Shown piece by piece: positions 1 through 10,958 of a stretch of 64,000 nt of DNA. The position numbers and the translations under genes are program-made. Source of the DNA: Patagioenas fasciata (Eukaryota; Chordata; Aves; Columbiformes; Columbidae); NCBI RefSeq assembly GCF_037038585.1, contig NC_092520.1, positions 188,646,604 to 188,710,603 of the forward strand, in the 5' to 3' direction. A model generated the notes under the pieces. It saw nothing but the letters and a program-made list of their open reading frames with translations, did no database searches and was not told the DNA's origin. The stretch's first letter is position 1. Every line of letters begins with the position of its first letter.

Positions 1-556
1 AGCCAATTTAAAGTCATTGAAAGCAAAGTCTGAGGAATTAAATGTCTTCCCTGTCCAAATTGCAAGGAAAAACCTGCAAAGTTTGTAGTAGCAAGGTGGT
101 TAGTTGAGCTAAAGGAGAACTTGCCAGGAAAAAAAAAAAAAAAACAACAAACAAATCTGTTTACTGCTTCTGTAGCTGTCCTGGATCCATTTACTTCTAT
201 GGACTAAATTTGCTGTCCAGTTAATTTACACTGCTTGAAAATCATCCTTCTTTTTACATAGTTTTGTCAAGATTTGTGAATTGAGGAGATAGATAGCATG
301 CGACAGGCAGGAAGGTCATTCAGATGAAGTTACTAATATAGCTGCACGTGAGAATACTGGTGGTTTGATGCTCTGGGCCATATCTGTGCCCTTCAGGAGA
401 CTCACTGTTTGCTCTCCTCTGTGTACCATGTGGCATCTGTCTCTCTGTGCACGTTCCATGAGTCTTACACCTGGGAGGTGAAAATTAATCTCCTTCCAGT
501 GTCTGACCATTAAACACAATGTGTGTGTTGGGGTGTCCCTAGTGTTCTCTCATCCT
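1..556. other. Non-coding, presumed ST7 intron 1
   Basis: No exon, RNA gene or recognisable transposon is visible. The stretch is AT-rich and holds a 16-base A run at 129-144. Open frames here are short and have no recognisable protein content. Assignment to ST7 intron 1 is an inference: the standard ST7 first exon is not seen anywhere in the window, so it probably lies further upstream. Confidence 0.5.
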
Positions 557-979
557 GGGGCTGGAACGCCTCTCCTAGGAAGAAAAGCTGAGAGGGTTGG
601 GGTTGTTCAGGCTGGAGAAGCCTGTGGGGAGACCTTATCGTGGTCTCTCAATATATAAAGGGGACTTCTAAGAAAAACAGAAACATTTTACCAAAGCCTG
701 GAGTGACATGACAAGGGGCAGTGGTTTTAAATTGAAGGAAAGCAGGTTTAGATTGGATGTAAGGAAGACATTTTTTATGGTGAGCATGGTGAGACTCCGG
801 AACAGGTTGCCCAAGAAGCTGTGGATGTCCCATCATTGCAAGTGTTCAAGGTCAGTTTGGACAGGGTTTTGAGCAACCTGTTGTAGTGAAAAGTGACTGT
901 GCCCATGGCAGAGGGGTTGAAGTAGATGATGTTTAAAGGTCCCTTCCAGCCCAAACCATTCCATGGTTCTGTGATTCTG
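557..979 (+). mobile_element. CR1 LINE fragment, 3' end, sense
   Basis: The + strand carries the typical 3' part of an avian CR1 LINE: the block around GGCTGGAGAAGCCTGTGGGG at 609-628, then ACAGGTTGCCCAAGAAGCTG near 801-820, then the ending CCATGGTTCTGTGATTCTGA at 961-980, a diverged form of the usual CR1 terminal motif. Only the end of the reverse-transcriptase frame and the 3' UTR remain, and the frame is broken, so this is a dead, 5'-truncated copy. Its many differences from the remembered consensus suggest an old insertion. The left boundary is approximate. Confidence 0.88.
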
Positions 980-3900
980 AAATTGGCCTTTTTGGAAAAT
1001 CTTTAGAACAAGGTGCCCAAATGTTTCACAGTGTTGGGAAATTACAGGTAGTTGAAGATTTTAAAAGTTTGATATTGTCATGTACAGGAATGTTTCACCC
1101 ATAACAAGATCCTGACTGTGTGTTGTGGTTTTGACTGTTTAATTTGTATGACGTAGACATTTGATTAATTTTAGCATTACTAATTCTCCCTAAAGCCAAG
1201 ATTAAAGACCTTCTATGCACTGCTTGCTACTTCTTTTATGGACTTAGAAGAGCCCATAATCTTGGAAGGAATTTCCGGACAGTAGGTGTGTTTGAAAAAT
1301 CCTGCTTCACTGTGTTAAATCAGGGCTCTGTGCTGAAATAGGGCTCTACTTTAGGTTAACAGATTTTTACCAGATATTTGTCTTCCTTCTGCTGTCAGTT
1401 TGTTAACAGTTTTTCATCTTTAGCATTAACCAGCAACAGAAACGTAAGGAATCACTGTTACTTTTTTCTTTATTTACTAGTAAGTGAGAAGCTCAGGAGC
1501 TTTTAGATGTGTTGTGAAAAATCCCCATATAAAGTTATGAATTCCATTCTAGTGTATGAAAACCATTGGTAGTTGCAACTTGTGTTCTGGTTCACAGCAT
1601 TTCTGTCTCAGCACAAATATGATACTTCATGGGCAGTCAGAGCCAGAGGAGTTCTTCTGGCGCGGCAAAGTACGGCCTCAACTCGACAGCTTTTCCATGC
1701 AACTGTGGTGCTCGTTTTCTGCCAGCAAGGCCTCAACTTTATAAAGTCTCCCAGTGTAGTTAGGCAGAAACCAACCATGCTTGTGAGCCGAGATGGATTT
1801 CTGCTTTGTGAATTGCACAGACAGAAAGAGAATACCTTTGAAAAAATGAGATCCCATAGGAATAGAGGCCTTTAACAGACAAAAATCAGAAGGACTTGTG
1901 GGATTTGGGGATTTTGGGTAAACCCAGAGCTTTGGGATGGGAGAAGGTCCAACTGGTAGGGTATGTTTGATTTATGTTGTTTTTCAAGGTAAGACATTTA
2001 TGGCTAGTGACCTTGTTTTGTTTAGCCAGTTTCTTTGGATAGATTGTCCCATGTAAGTAAGGCAGTGGCTCATCCATACCCCTTCTCTGGGACGTCTGCC
2101 TTAAACACCTGGGGCTCCATGAGCCCTGGGTCTGAGCCCACTGGGCTCTGCCAGGAATATGAGGTGAAAACCTATTGATTACTGATGACAAATTGGTTTT
2201 CTGAAGGAATCTAATTACTAAAATAACTGGAGGTGCAATTGTTTTTCTTATTTAATGTGCCATTAATACTGCCATGGAAAATGGGTATCTTTGGGAGCTC
2301 CAAGGCCGTGGAGATGAATGTCCTCTCCTCCTCAGAGTCTTACAGCAGGCACTCCAACAGAGTCTGGTCTGTGGATGTGTAAGGTCTAGACGAAGGCAGG
2401 GATACTGTTTTCTGTCAGGATGAAGGGTATTCTCTAAGAGAAATCTTGCTTTTTTCCACTTTGCAAACCCTGGTGGTCACAGGGCAGCAAATGCCATAGC
2501 TTTCAAACATCAGACATGCTCCGTGATTTTTCGGGTGCTGTTTCCATTAAGGCAGTTTTAGAAAAGGATATATTTATAGCTGTCTTTAACCTTTTAATGG
2601 AGTTGAGAGAAAACACTTAATAGAGATCAGACCATTGTATGTTTTGATTACCACCTGTTTTTTTTACACAATTTATTCAATTCCAGGGTGACGTTATCCT
2701 GTTACTGTTTGGTTTTTTTCTGAGCTGCGCACAGTTGTGTCAATATCTGATTTCTCATGGCTTCTGTAGGTAAAAGTTCATGGTAACGCAAATGAAAGCA
2801 CTTTTTCATGTTTGATCATAAATTTGTGGTTTGAACCCAAGTTGGGTGTGTTTTTGAATAATTTTGTATGAAAAATAGCAGTGTAACCTATTATTTCACA
2901 TATACCCTATTTATACTTGTTTTAGTAGAAAAAACTTAAAAAATAATGACAGTGAGCAAAGCCAAAGTAATAATTCAGCTAAAGGAAAGAAGAAATGTAG
3001 CAATTTTATGGAAATTTATTTGCAGTAGTATTTCCTTTTTTTTTTTTTTTCCCTAGCTGCAGGCGGTAAGATACATTTAGTTAATACAGTATCTTGTTAC
3101 CTACTCAATCTCTGAATGCAGTGGAGAGATTCACCTGCTTCTACGTTAATGGCAGAAGCACTTTTATAGCAAACTGTAATGCAGTAAGCAGGGAATCAAG
3201 GAATAATTCGTGATTGTGACTGAAATTGCCTGCCCAGATTCAGAGGGTAGCTCCATGGCCTTACCTTTTATAAAAGCTTAATTTAAAAAATCTTAAAATT
3301 TGAACCTGACAGTTCAGACCTGACATCAACCCTTCCTGATCATTGGCACAAAACACGTCTTTGTTTGTCAATGTTATGGGGAAGAAGAAGGAGGAATTAA
3401 CTAATTTGTTAGAAGTACCAGACTTTTAACCTCACTTTCTGTGCGTGTATGACGTGCTTTTAAGAAGTAACCAGGAATTATGGTACAGGAGACGTTCTCT
3501 CTCCTCGTCTGTGATAGGAAGCTTTCCTTAGGAGAACAGGGCAGTTGGGATCAATGAGAATTTGTTCAAGGAAGGCGATCTAGTTTTAGACTTATATTAT
3601 CTTCTATTAAATATTAAACTTTACTTATTTGACGACCTAGAAGGTCTGCCATGCTCCTACCATGTACGACATAATTTAAACTTTTGTTTCAGTAGCTGAC
3701 TATGTGCCACTGAAATACTCTGTACCTTTCAGATGGATCTCCAGCTGTCAATTAGTGCTATTGCAAAGAGTCAGTCTTTATACAAGTTTTTATTACTGCA
3801 GGTTTTTATTATTTCTGAGATTTGAAATGAAGAACCGTGGACACTTCCTAATAGAAAACCATTGTTTTCTATTCTGTTGCTGTTCTGAATCATGTTTCCT

Positions 3901-6137
3901 GTGAATGGGTTTAAATATTATGGAAATGATGACTAACAACGTTTGTTTTAAAATATATTATGCTGCATTCTTAGCCATGGATTTAAAAATAAATTGTCTA
4001 CTGAGGAAAAAATGTTGGGTATGTTCCAGTTTCACAACAAAATGTGGGAGGTGGGGTCAGATACTTTGTGCTTGGACTGAAAAGAAAATGTGCAGAGGAG
4101 TTTCATAAAAGGCATTTCATGGAGAGGCAAAGGAACAGTCCAGCAGCACATCTTACATTGGGAAAAATCTTAAAAGATTTGCCCAATAGTTCTGAAAGTC
4201 AGTGCAACTTTCTCTATATATAATTAGAAATGGAGAGTCGATAGATTAAGGTGAAAAGAACTCTATCACCACGTTCATTCTACTTTTCTTTTAACTTTTC
4301 AAAAATGTTGCTCTTTTTAGTCTTAGCTATTTTGTGTACTGAGGCTGTGATACAGAGAATTGAGTTAGTCTGAGGGCAGAAAGCCATAATTTCATATGTT
4401 CCATGTTAAGTGTAACATAGGAAGAAACCCTTCTGCAAGTGTTGCAGAAGATGCTTTAGTACTAAATGCCTCTAGCTTTCAGACATCATCCTTCAGCCTC
4501 TGGTTTTAATCTTAGACCTTCATAGTTTGTATGATTTAAACTGGTGTGAACACACAGTCCTCTCTGGCCTGTGCAGCATTCACTTGAATATCAGGGGTAA
4601 GAACTTTGATAACAAATGATGTGGGTATGCGTCAGTGGTACAGGTGAGCTACTGGACTGGCTAATGTCTCCAAAAGGAAGTTGTTCTGAATTTCTTCCAC
4701 ATCATCCCACATCTAAATCCTGCTTTCAAAAGTGATGTGTCTTTTTAGGAAAGCAAATGGTACTTGAATAAAAATGTTCCTAATTAACTTTTGAAAAAGA
4801 AACTTGGGTTTCTAAGAGTTTCAGTGACACAGCTGAAGCAATATTTAAATAAATACATGTAAGTAAGGCATGGAATGTTTTTTTTAAACTATAAGAACAG
4901 GACAATAAACAACCATGAAAGGCTGAATGACAGAAAAATAGATCTACCACTTGCAGAGCACATGGTATAGTGATTTTGAGAACATTTAACTTGCCATAGT
5001 TGTGGGGTTTGTTTGTGGCTTTGTGTTTGTGTGTTGTTTGTTTGTGGCTTTGTGTTTGTTTGTTGTTTGTTTGTTTTTCTTTTCCTCAATGAAAATCCTG
5101 TGGCAGTAGATAGGATGAAACTAAGGTGGGTATAAAGGTCCTACTGCAATGAAGTGAGTTTTCAGTGGTGTTTTGGACTCCTGCACACCTGAAAAAATCA
5201 TCACGAAATTATGCCAGAAAACAGGAGACACCTGTGGGTTGGGCTGGGTGGGCTGTGGGTGTTGATGGCTGCATCTCTGGACATCGGCACCCCACTTTAC
5301 ATCTCTACCTTGCCTGGCCCCAAGCCAGTTGAATTGGCCAGATCAAGGTCTTGTGGGGGAAGAAGCTTTCACTAAATCCTGACTCACAGTTATCTGAGTT
5401 GAAAAAAAGTAGACCAAATGCATCTGCTCATCAAATAGGGACAAGTTTGGAATGTCCTGCCTCAGGCCAGTACTCTGACCAGGGGGCTCTGAGAGGTTCT
5501 CCTCCTTCCTCCTGGCCTGCAAGATGGTCTGGGCTTCCATGACAAAGCGTTGTTGGAATTTGTGCACTTCCGTGAGATATGTTGATACAGTTGAAAATAC
5601 TGCCAGCAGAAAAACCTCTCCATGCTCTTCCAGGGAGACAGTGAATAGGAGGCTACTGAGAGATATTTATTAGAATTAGTCTTATAAACCTGTCATAGCG
5701 TAATTTATGCTTTCCTCTCTGTGTAGGCTACAGCTCTCCTGCTGTAAGGATTGTGAGAAAGCATAGAGTGGTCCCGGACTAAAAGAAAAACAGAGCAGCT
5801 GTTCCCATATGAATGCCGAGAAAGACTACTTGAAAAATATGTAGGAAGAAAAATAACAGTGACCATTACAGATAAGAAGAAAAGTCTGACTCTTAAGAGA
5901 GCTTTGCCGCACGTTAAGGAAACTTAAGAAAAGAGCCCTGAAAAAATAGTTGGAAATAACTAGGGTTTTTTTCAACAGTGAAGCCTGCAGTGTTGTCTCC
6001 ATGGCCATCAACATGTTCTCTTCTCACTGACAGATCTCTGAGATTGTTCTGTTAGAGAAAGCCCTTCAAGTTCTTCGGTGTTTCTGTTTCCCTTTTATTT
6101 TTGTTTTTACCCCCCTCTTCCTTTGGTCATATACATC
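980..6137. other. Non-coding, presumed ST7 intron 1
   Basis: About 5 kb without a recognisable exon. It contains a 15-base T run at 3036-3050 and a TTTG-rich patch near 5000-5080. No further transposon was recognised. AG|GT at 2769-2770 is preceded by only a moderate pyrimidine tract and is not a convincing splice site. Confidence 0.5.
5007..5080. repeat. GTTT-rich tandem repeat with 29-bp duplication
   Basis: A 29-base unit of TTTG/GTTT character at 5007-5035 is repeated with one mismatch at 5036-5064, then runs into further GTTT units. This looks like slippage or unequal exchange within a low-complexity tract. Confidence 0.8.
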
Positions 6138-6634
6138 TGCCCTGGTTTCGGCTGGGATAGAGTTAATTTTATTTTCTAGTGGCTGTGTTTTGGGTTTAGC
6201 ATGAGAAGAATGTTGATAATACACTAGTTGTTGTGGGTACTCAAGGACTTTTCCAGCCTCCCATGCTCTGCCAGGTGCAGAAGCTCAGATAGAGCAAAGC
6301 CAGGACACTTCATCCAAAGTGGCCAAAGGAGTATTCCTTACCATATGATGTCATGCTCAGTATATAAACTGGAGTTGACCGCTGCTCGGGAATTAATGGA
6401 TTATCAGTGCCATGGGAGGTGAGCAGTTGTGTTGTGGATCACTTGTTTTGTATATTCTATAATTATTATTATTATTACTACTACTACTTTGCCATCCTAT
6501 TCAACTGTTCTTATCTCAACCCATGACGTTTTTTTTCCGTTTCCATTTGTCTCCTCCCTCCCACCTGGGGGCAGGGAGAGGACTGAGCAAGCGGCTGCAT
6601 GGTCCTGGTTGTGAGCTGGGGTTAAGCCACAACA
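6138..6634 (+). mobile_element. Avian endogenous retrovirus solo LTR, sense
   Basis: The element opens with TGCCCTGGTTTCGGCTGGGA and closes with GGTTAAGCCACAACA, giving the TG...CA ends of a retroviral LTR. I recognise the sequence as a widespread avian LTR (ERVL-like type, from memory). Inside are CATGCTCAG followed by a TATATAAA box at 6361-6368, and an ATT/ACT-rich run at about 6459-6488. The flanks are ACATC at 6133-6137 and ACATT at 6635-6639, a likely 5-bp target duplication with one later change. No internal retroviral sequence or second LTR adjoins it, so it is a solo LTR left by recombination. It lies in the same orientation as ST7. Confidence 0.9.
6361..6368 (+). promoter_or_regulatory. 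TATA box of the sense solo LTR
   Basis: TATATAAA sits at the expected U3 position of the LTR, about 220 bases from its start. It shows that core promoter sequence survives; whether it is active cannot be read from sequence. Confidence 0.6.
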
Positions 6635-7190
6635 ACATTCATAAAGTTCAGACACTTGCTTTTATCTAATGCTGGGAGGTTTCTGGCCTTTTTCAGTTTT
6701 CCCTTGAATCCACAGGTCAAGCTTGGTTGCTTGTTCGTCAGCCTTTTAAGGTTAATTAGGATCTGGTCTCCGTTCTTCACTTGAGTTCATGTCACTGTGC
6801 TTGGCCATGTGGTTGACACGTGAAATACCTGCCACACCGTAGTGCAGCCAGAAGAGCATTGCTCCTCATTGCTTCAGCTGCTTCTCAGAGTTTGCTCATG
6901 GCTGAGGTTGGATGTTTTCTCTTCCATCTGCTGGAATCCTGGGGACATTACAAAGCAATATTGTTCCTGGCATGGAGTGATGAATGTCGTCCTTACTGTG
7001 GGAAAATCCCCTGACAGCTGTGCTTGTTTGGAGGAGGTTTATTGTTGATGGTCTTTTCGGTTGCAGGATGTGGCTCATGCAGCCGTGACCACACAGAGAG
7101 GGATGGATGACGCTCCCTGCCGTGTTACTTTGTAAACTTTCTCCCATCTCCTGCCATTCCCTCTTCTCTTGTGCTTGCACGTCAGTCTCT
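6635..7190. other. Non-coding spacer between LTR and CR1
   Basis: About 550 bases with no exon or repeat that I recognise. Overlapping short open frames occur on both strands but have no family resemblance. Confidence 0.5.
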
Positions 7191-7748
7191 CATAGAATCA
7201 CAGAAAGTTAGGGATTGGAAGGTACCTCAAAAGATCATCCAGTCCAATCCCCCTGCTGGAGCAGGAACACCTAGATGAGGTTACACAGGAATGTACCCAG
7301 GTGGGTTTTGAATGTCTCCGGAGAAGGAAACTCCACAATCCCCCTGGGCAGCCTGTTCCAGTGCTCTGTTAGCCTCACTGAGAAGTTTCTTCTCCTAAGT
7401 GGAACCTCCTGTGTTCCAGTTTGTATCCATTGCTCCATGTCCTATCATTGGTTGTCACCAAGAAGAGCCTGGCTCCATCCTCATGACACTCACCCTTTAT
7501 ATATATATAAACATTAATGAGGTCACCCCTCAGTCTCTTCTTCTCCAAGCTAAAGAGACCCAGCTCCCTCAGCCTTTTCTCATAAGGGAGATGCTCCACT
7601 CCCTTGATCATCTTCGTTGCCCTGCACTGGACTCTCTCCAGCAGATCCCTGTCCTTGAACTGAGGGGCCCAGAACTGGACACAATATTCCAGATGCCGTC
7701 TCACCAGGGCAAAGTAGAGGGGACGAAGAACCTCTCTCGACCTCCTCT
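7191..7748 (-). mobile_element. CR1 LINE fragment, antisense, with RT C-terminus relic
   Basis: Read on the minus strand this is the 3' part of an avian CR1 LINE ending at CATAGAATCACAGAA (7191). The minus-strand frame over 7375-7704 still reads as the C-terminal end of a CR1 reverse transcriptase, with [30 protein letters not shown] and a downstream RFHLGEE stretch. An AT dinucleotide run at about 7499-7511 (plus strand) interrupts this region. Upstream of 7748 the similarity fades, so the 5' boundary is uncertain and the copy is heavily truncated. It is a dead element, oriented against ST7. Confidence 0.92.
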
Positions 7749-10287
7749 CCTGATTGTCACTTCTCTGCAGCCTGTTTTGACAGCTCTGACTTTTCAGCAG
7801 AGCCTGGTCCTTGAAGCACAGCTATCCACTGCTGTCCCATGAGGATTTTAGCCGTCCTCTGAGGGTGATTTAGCACTTTGTCATGACTTTTTGGCAAGAG
7901 GGCTGTCCATCCACTCTATCCATCACCTGGTACTGTATGTTTTTATTTGATCTGGTTGTGCTTTGTGTTTACTGCTGGAGACACAGTAGTCCTTGTCTGT
8001 TATAAACTAGTAAAGCACTCTGTTTTAAATAGGCAATATTAATAACAACAGTAAACAAGAGCAATTATGAAGACAGATTTTAAAGAAAATAAACGCTTTA
8101 ACTGCAACTTGCTAACCAGGAAGTTACCCCTTCAGAAGGCTCCTGCCCTGGAGACATCTGGCTCTGTAGCTTTGTGCATGTCAATCTGCTGCACCTTGCG
8201 GCAGAGCTGGACTGTGACTGTGGCGATGGCCAGAGCAATATTCCAGTTCTCTGATGACTTCTCCAGTGAGTGTGCGGCGTGTGTCTGTCTGCTGCCTGTG
8301 TCAGTGCCAGACCCTTATCAAAGGACACGCGGGGCACATTGCAACAAGTGCGTTTTTTTAAATCTTTTATGTTATTTAAGAGCAAAAGACAGTTATTGGC
8401 ATCTCTTTAAGAGACTGTTATCTAGCTAACTGCGTTTAAATTGATGTTAATTCAAGCTAGTAAATGAAAATGGGAAGTCGGTGAAGGTGTATTAATAGTT
8501 TGCTGATGAAATACAAATTCATGTATGTGTTGCTTTTATTTGCATCTGTAATGCAGGGCTGAAGTTGAATGGAGTAAACTATTTTTTGTGGAATACATTC
8601 TGTAATAATAATTGCTCTGGTAAGAAGCAATTATTGTGTACAATGAAAGCAATGTTCCAGAAGAGTTTTAACTCTCTCTGCAGAGAGACAAGCAGGATAT
8701 TTGTAATAAGCGGCACATTGAGCATATGATTAAGACATAGTGGGACTTTCCACTGGGGGCTTTTCCTGCAACCTGACTCTGCATGCCAGGGGAGACTGTA
8801 TGTTCATAGGTGGACATTTGATATCACATACCCTTTCCTTATTAAAGTACTTAACCCTTTGCTTTTCACTACGTGTAACATGTTGTACCAATTTCAGTCA
8901 AACACACAATTAGCAACAAGTAATGTAGCCTGAGTGTCTGGTTTTACCAGTTTATAAAGAGATGTGAGGGTTGAGGTCAGGAAAGGTGCCACACTGAATA
9001 GTGTCCACCCAGTGCACTGTTTCCAGTGACATTTGGCATGACCTGAAGAAAGGCACAGAGGTCTGTGTCATGTATTTCAGAATACATTTTCTTGAGAATT
9101 TTAATTGAAAAAAGATGAAACTGTTTTCACAAGATGTATTTCTCATGCTGTTTGGCTGAAGTTTAAAGGACCAGCAAGCCTCTGCCTTCGGGGTGCCCGC
9201 AGGGGTGCTGCGGGATGGCCGCAGTGGTGCAGAGCCAGCCTTAATCAACTGAACACAGGAGGCCAGTCTCTCCTTGTGCTTGTGTTTTGGCCAATCACCA
9301 AACCATCTTCCATGAAGGCTAAGTGGTGTCAAACACTACTTGCCTGTAGTGTAAACAGGGCCAGAGGCTAAAGTGGTAAATAACACTGACAACAAATACA
9401 GCTAATCAGAGGCTGTAGGCATCTGAAGGTTTTGTGAAGCATCAAGGAGGGATGCTTGGAGGTGATCTGCTTACCCTGTGGGCTGAGCAGAGCTCTGTGC
9501 ATCTCCTCCACTACAAGCTGAAGCTCTTCATTCTGGTTTGACAACTGATTAGGTGGTGTAAAGTAAACAAATCAGGTGTGTCAAAAGGGCCAAAAACCCT
9601 TCAACTTGAAGAAAGGAATGCGTCTCCGTGCTTAAATTTGTCAGGAGGAGGAATGTCTCTGATGTCAGGGGAGATTTGCTCTTTGGAGAAGTGAGACCTG
9701 CTGATTTTATCTGCTTTTCCTATCTGTAAACACTGTACTCAGCATGACCTTCCTGTCTGGGCTGATGGAGTTGGTGAATTCTGTGTGCCACCCAGTACTG
9801 GACACAAGCCCTTGAATCTGGCACCAAAGCCAGGGAAGTGGCACAGTGCTTTCAGGTATTGAGATGCCGTTAAGTCACTGGTGTAATGGAGATTTATGCA
9901 GCTGCGTGGGCTAAAGTGGTGTGTGTCTCAGCTGAACATCTGCTTGTAGGTGACTTGACCACACTGAAGCCTAGGACCTATTCAGGGGAAACTTTGCCCA
10001 CAGCAGCTCAAGGTCACATTTCAAGGTAGGTCTGGAGTGCAGGGTTCCCCTACTGACCCCAGCATAATCTACTCCTTTTCCTAACGCTTCCTCTAAAACT
10101 CCCAGGCACTCAAGATGCACTTCTTCTGTGCATATGTAGATGTCTGCATCTGAGCTGCTCAAGCCTGATTCTGTATGTACTCTCTCTGTAGTCAGCAGAG
10201 AGATACAGGCACTACTGGGGCTGGTGACTCCTGAACTAACAATAAAAATATGCAGAAAGTCATCTCTCTGTAATCCTGGTAACTGGC
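7749..10287. other. Non-coding, presumed ST7 intron 1
   Basis: No recognisable gene or transposon. A short inverted repeat occurs at 8607-8635, with AATAATTGCT pairing with AGCAATTATT across a 9-base loop. The open frames near 8070-8430 and 8950-9370 overlap each other on opposite strands and show no domain or family resemblance. Confidence 0.5.
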
Positions 10288-10958
10288 TGTCGAGGGTTAA
10301 GATTGCGGGGTGACAATCAAACCCTGGCAGATGTATTGTTAACCTCCTCTCCCCCCCACTTCCCCCTTTTGCCCCTCCCTCTCCCCCCTTCCAACTCAGG
10401 ACAGGCGATCGGGAGGGAAAGAAGGACAGAGAGAAGAGAGTTGGAAAAGTTAAAGATGTTTTACTAATGCTACTAATAAGAATAGAGAAAATAACACAAA
10501 ATATACAAAACCAATCTTGTAAGTCTCAGCAACTGCAGAGCCAGCACCCAAAGTCCTGGATTAGACTCTGTAGCCAACCGGAGCTGGATTCAGTCTCTCA
10601 CTAGGCCTCAGTTCACAGGGACGACCAGCAAGGTCCTCTCCTAATGTTGGCCATAAGCAGAAGGGAAGGAAAAGGGGAAAAAAGGGAAAAAGGGCCGAGA
10701 TCCTCATGATCTCCCACTTTTATATGAAGTATTCACGTGAATGGAATGTTATACACCATTGGTCAGTTTCTCGGTCATCAGTTTCTCGTTGCCCCTCTCA
10801 CGAGATGTCCACCCATGCTTATCAATAAGTTTGCATTCCATTGCTAGGTTTAACCAAAACATGTGTTGGGTTCTTCAGGAAAATGCAGCTAACATGAAGG
10901 CTTTAGCTGACAGGGAAATTCACTAAAAGAGAAACTTGTTTTTAACAAAACCAGGACA
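10288..10958 (-). mobile_element. Avian endogenous retrovirus solo LTR, antisense
   Basis: On the minus strand the element starts TGTCCTGGTTTTGTTAAAAA and ends CTTAACCCTCGACA, so it has the TG...CA termini of an LTR. It is flanked by an exact 5-bp target duplication, CTGGC, at 10283-10287 and 10959-10963. A minus-strand TATAAAA box lies at 10718-10724. A C-rich tract at about 10349-10388 and a purine-rich block (10650-10700, plus strand) lie inside. No gag, pol or env sequence or second LTR is present, so this is a solo LTR of 671 bases. Apart from the shared first bases (TGTCCTGGTTT versus TGCCCTGGTTT) it differs from the LTR at 6138 and belongs to another family. Confidence 0.87.
10718..10724 (-). 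promoter_or_regulatory. TATA box of the antisense solo LTR
   Basis: TTTTATA on the plus strand reads TATAAAA on the minus strand, in the presumed U3 part of the LTR. Activity is unknown. Confidence 0.5.

Noticed and set aside
3036..3075. Long T run followed by CCCTAG and, 12 bases later, GGTAAG, like a micro-exon
   Set aside because: The enclosed exon would be only about 13 bases long and has no matching ST7 isoform that I know. The T run alone explains the acceptor look.
7375..7704. 109-codon minus-strand frame as a host gene
   Set aside because: It is the C-terminal end of a CR1 LINE reverse transcriptase in a truncated dead copy, not a host gene.
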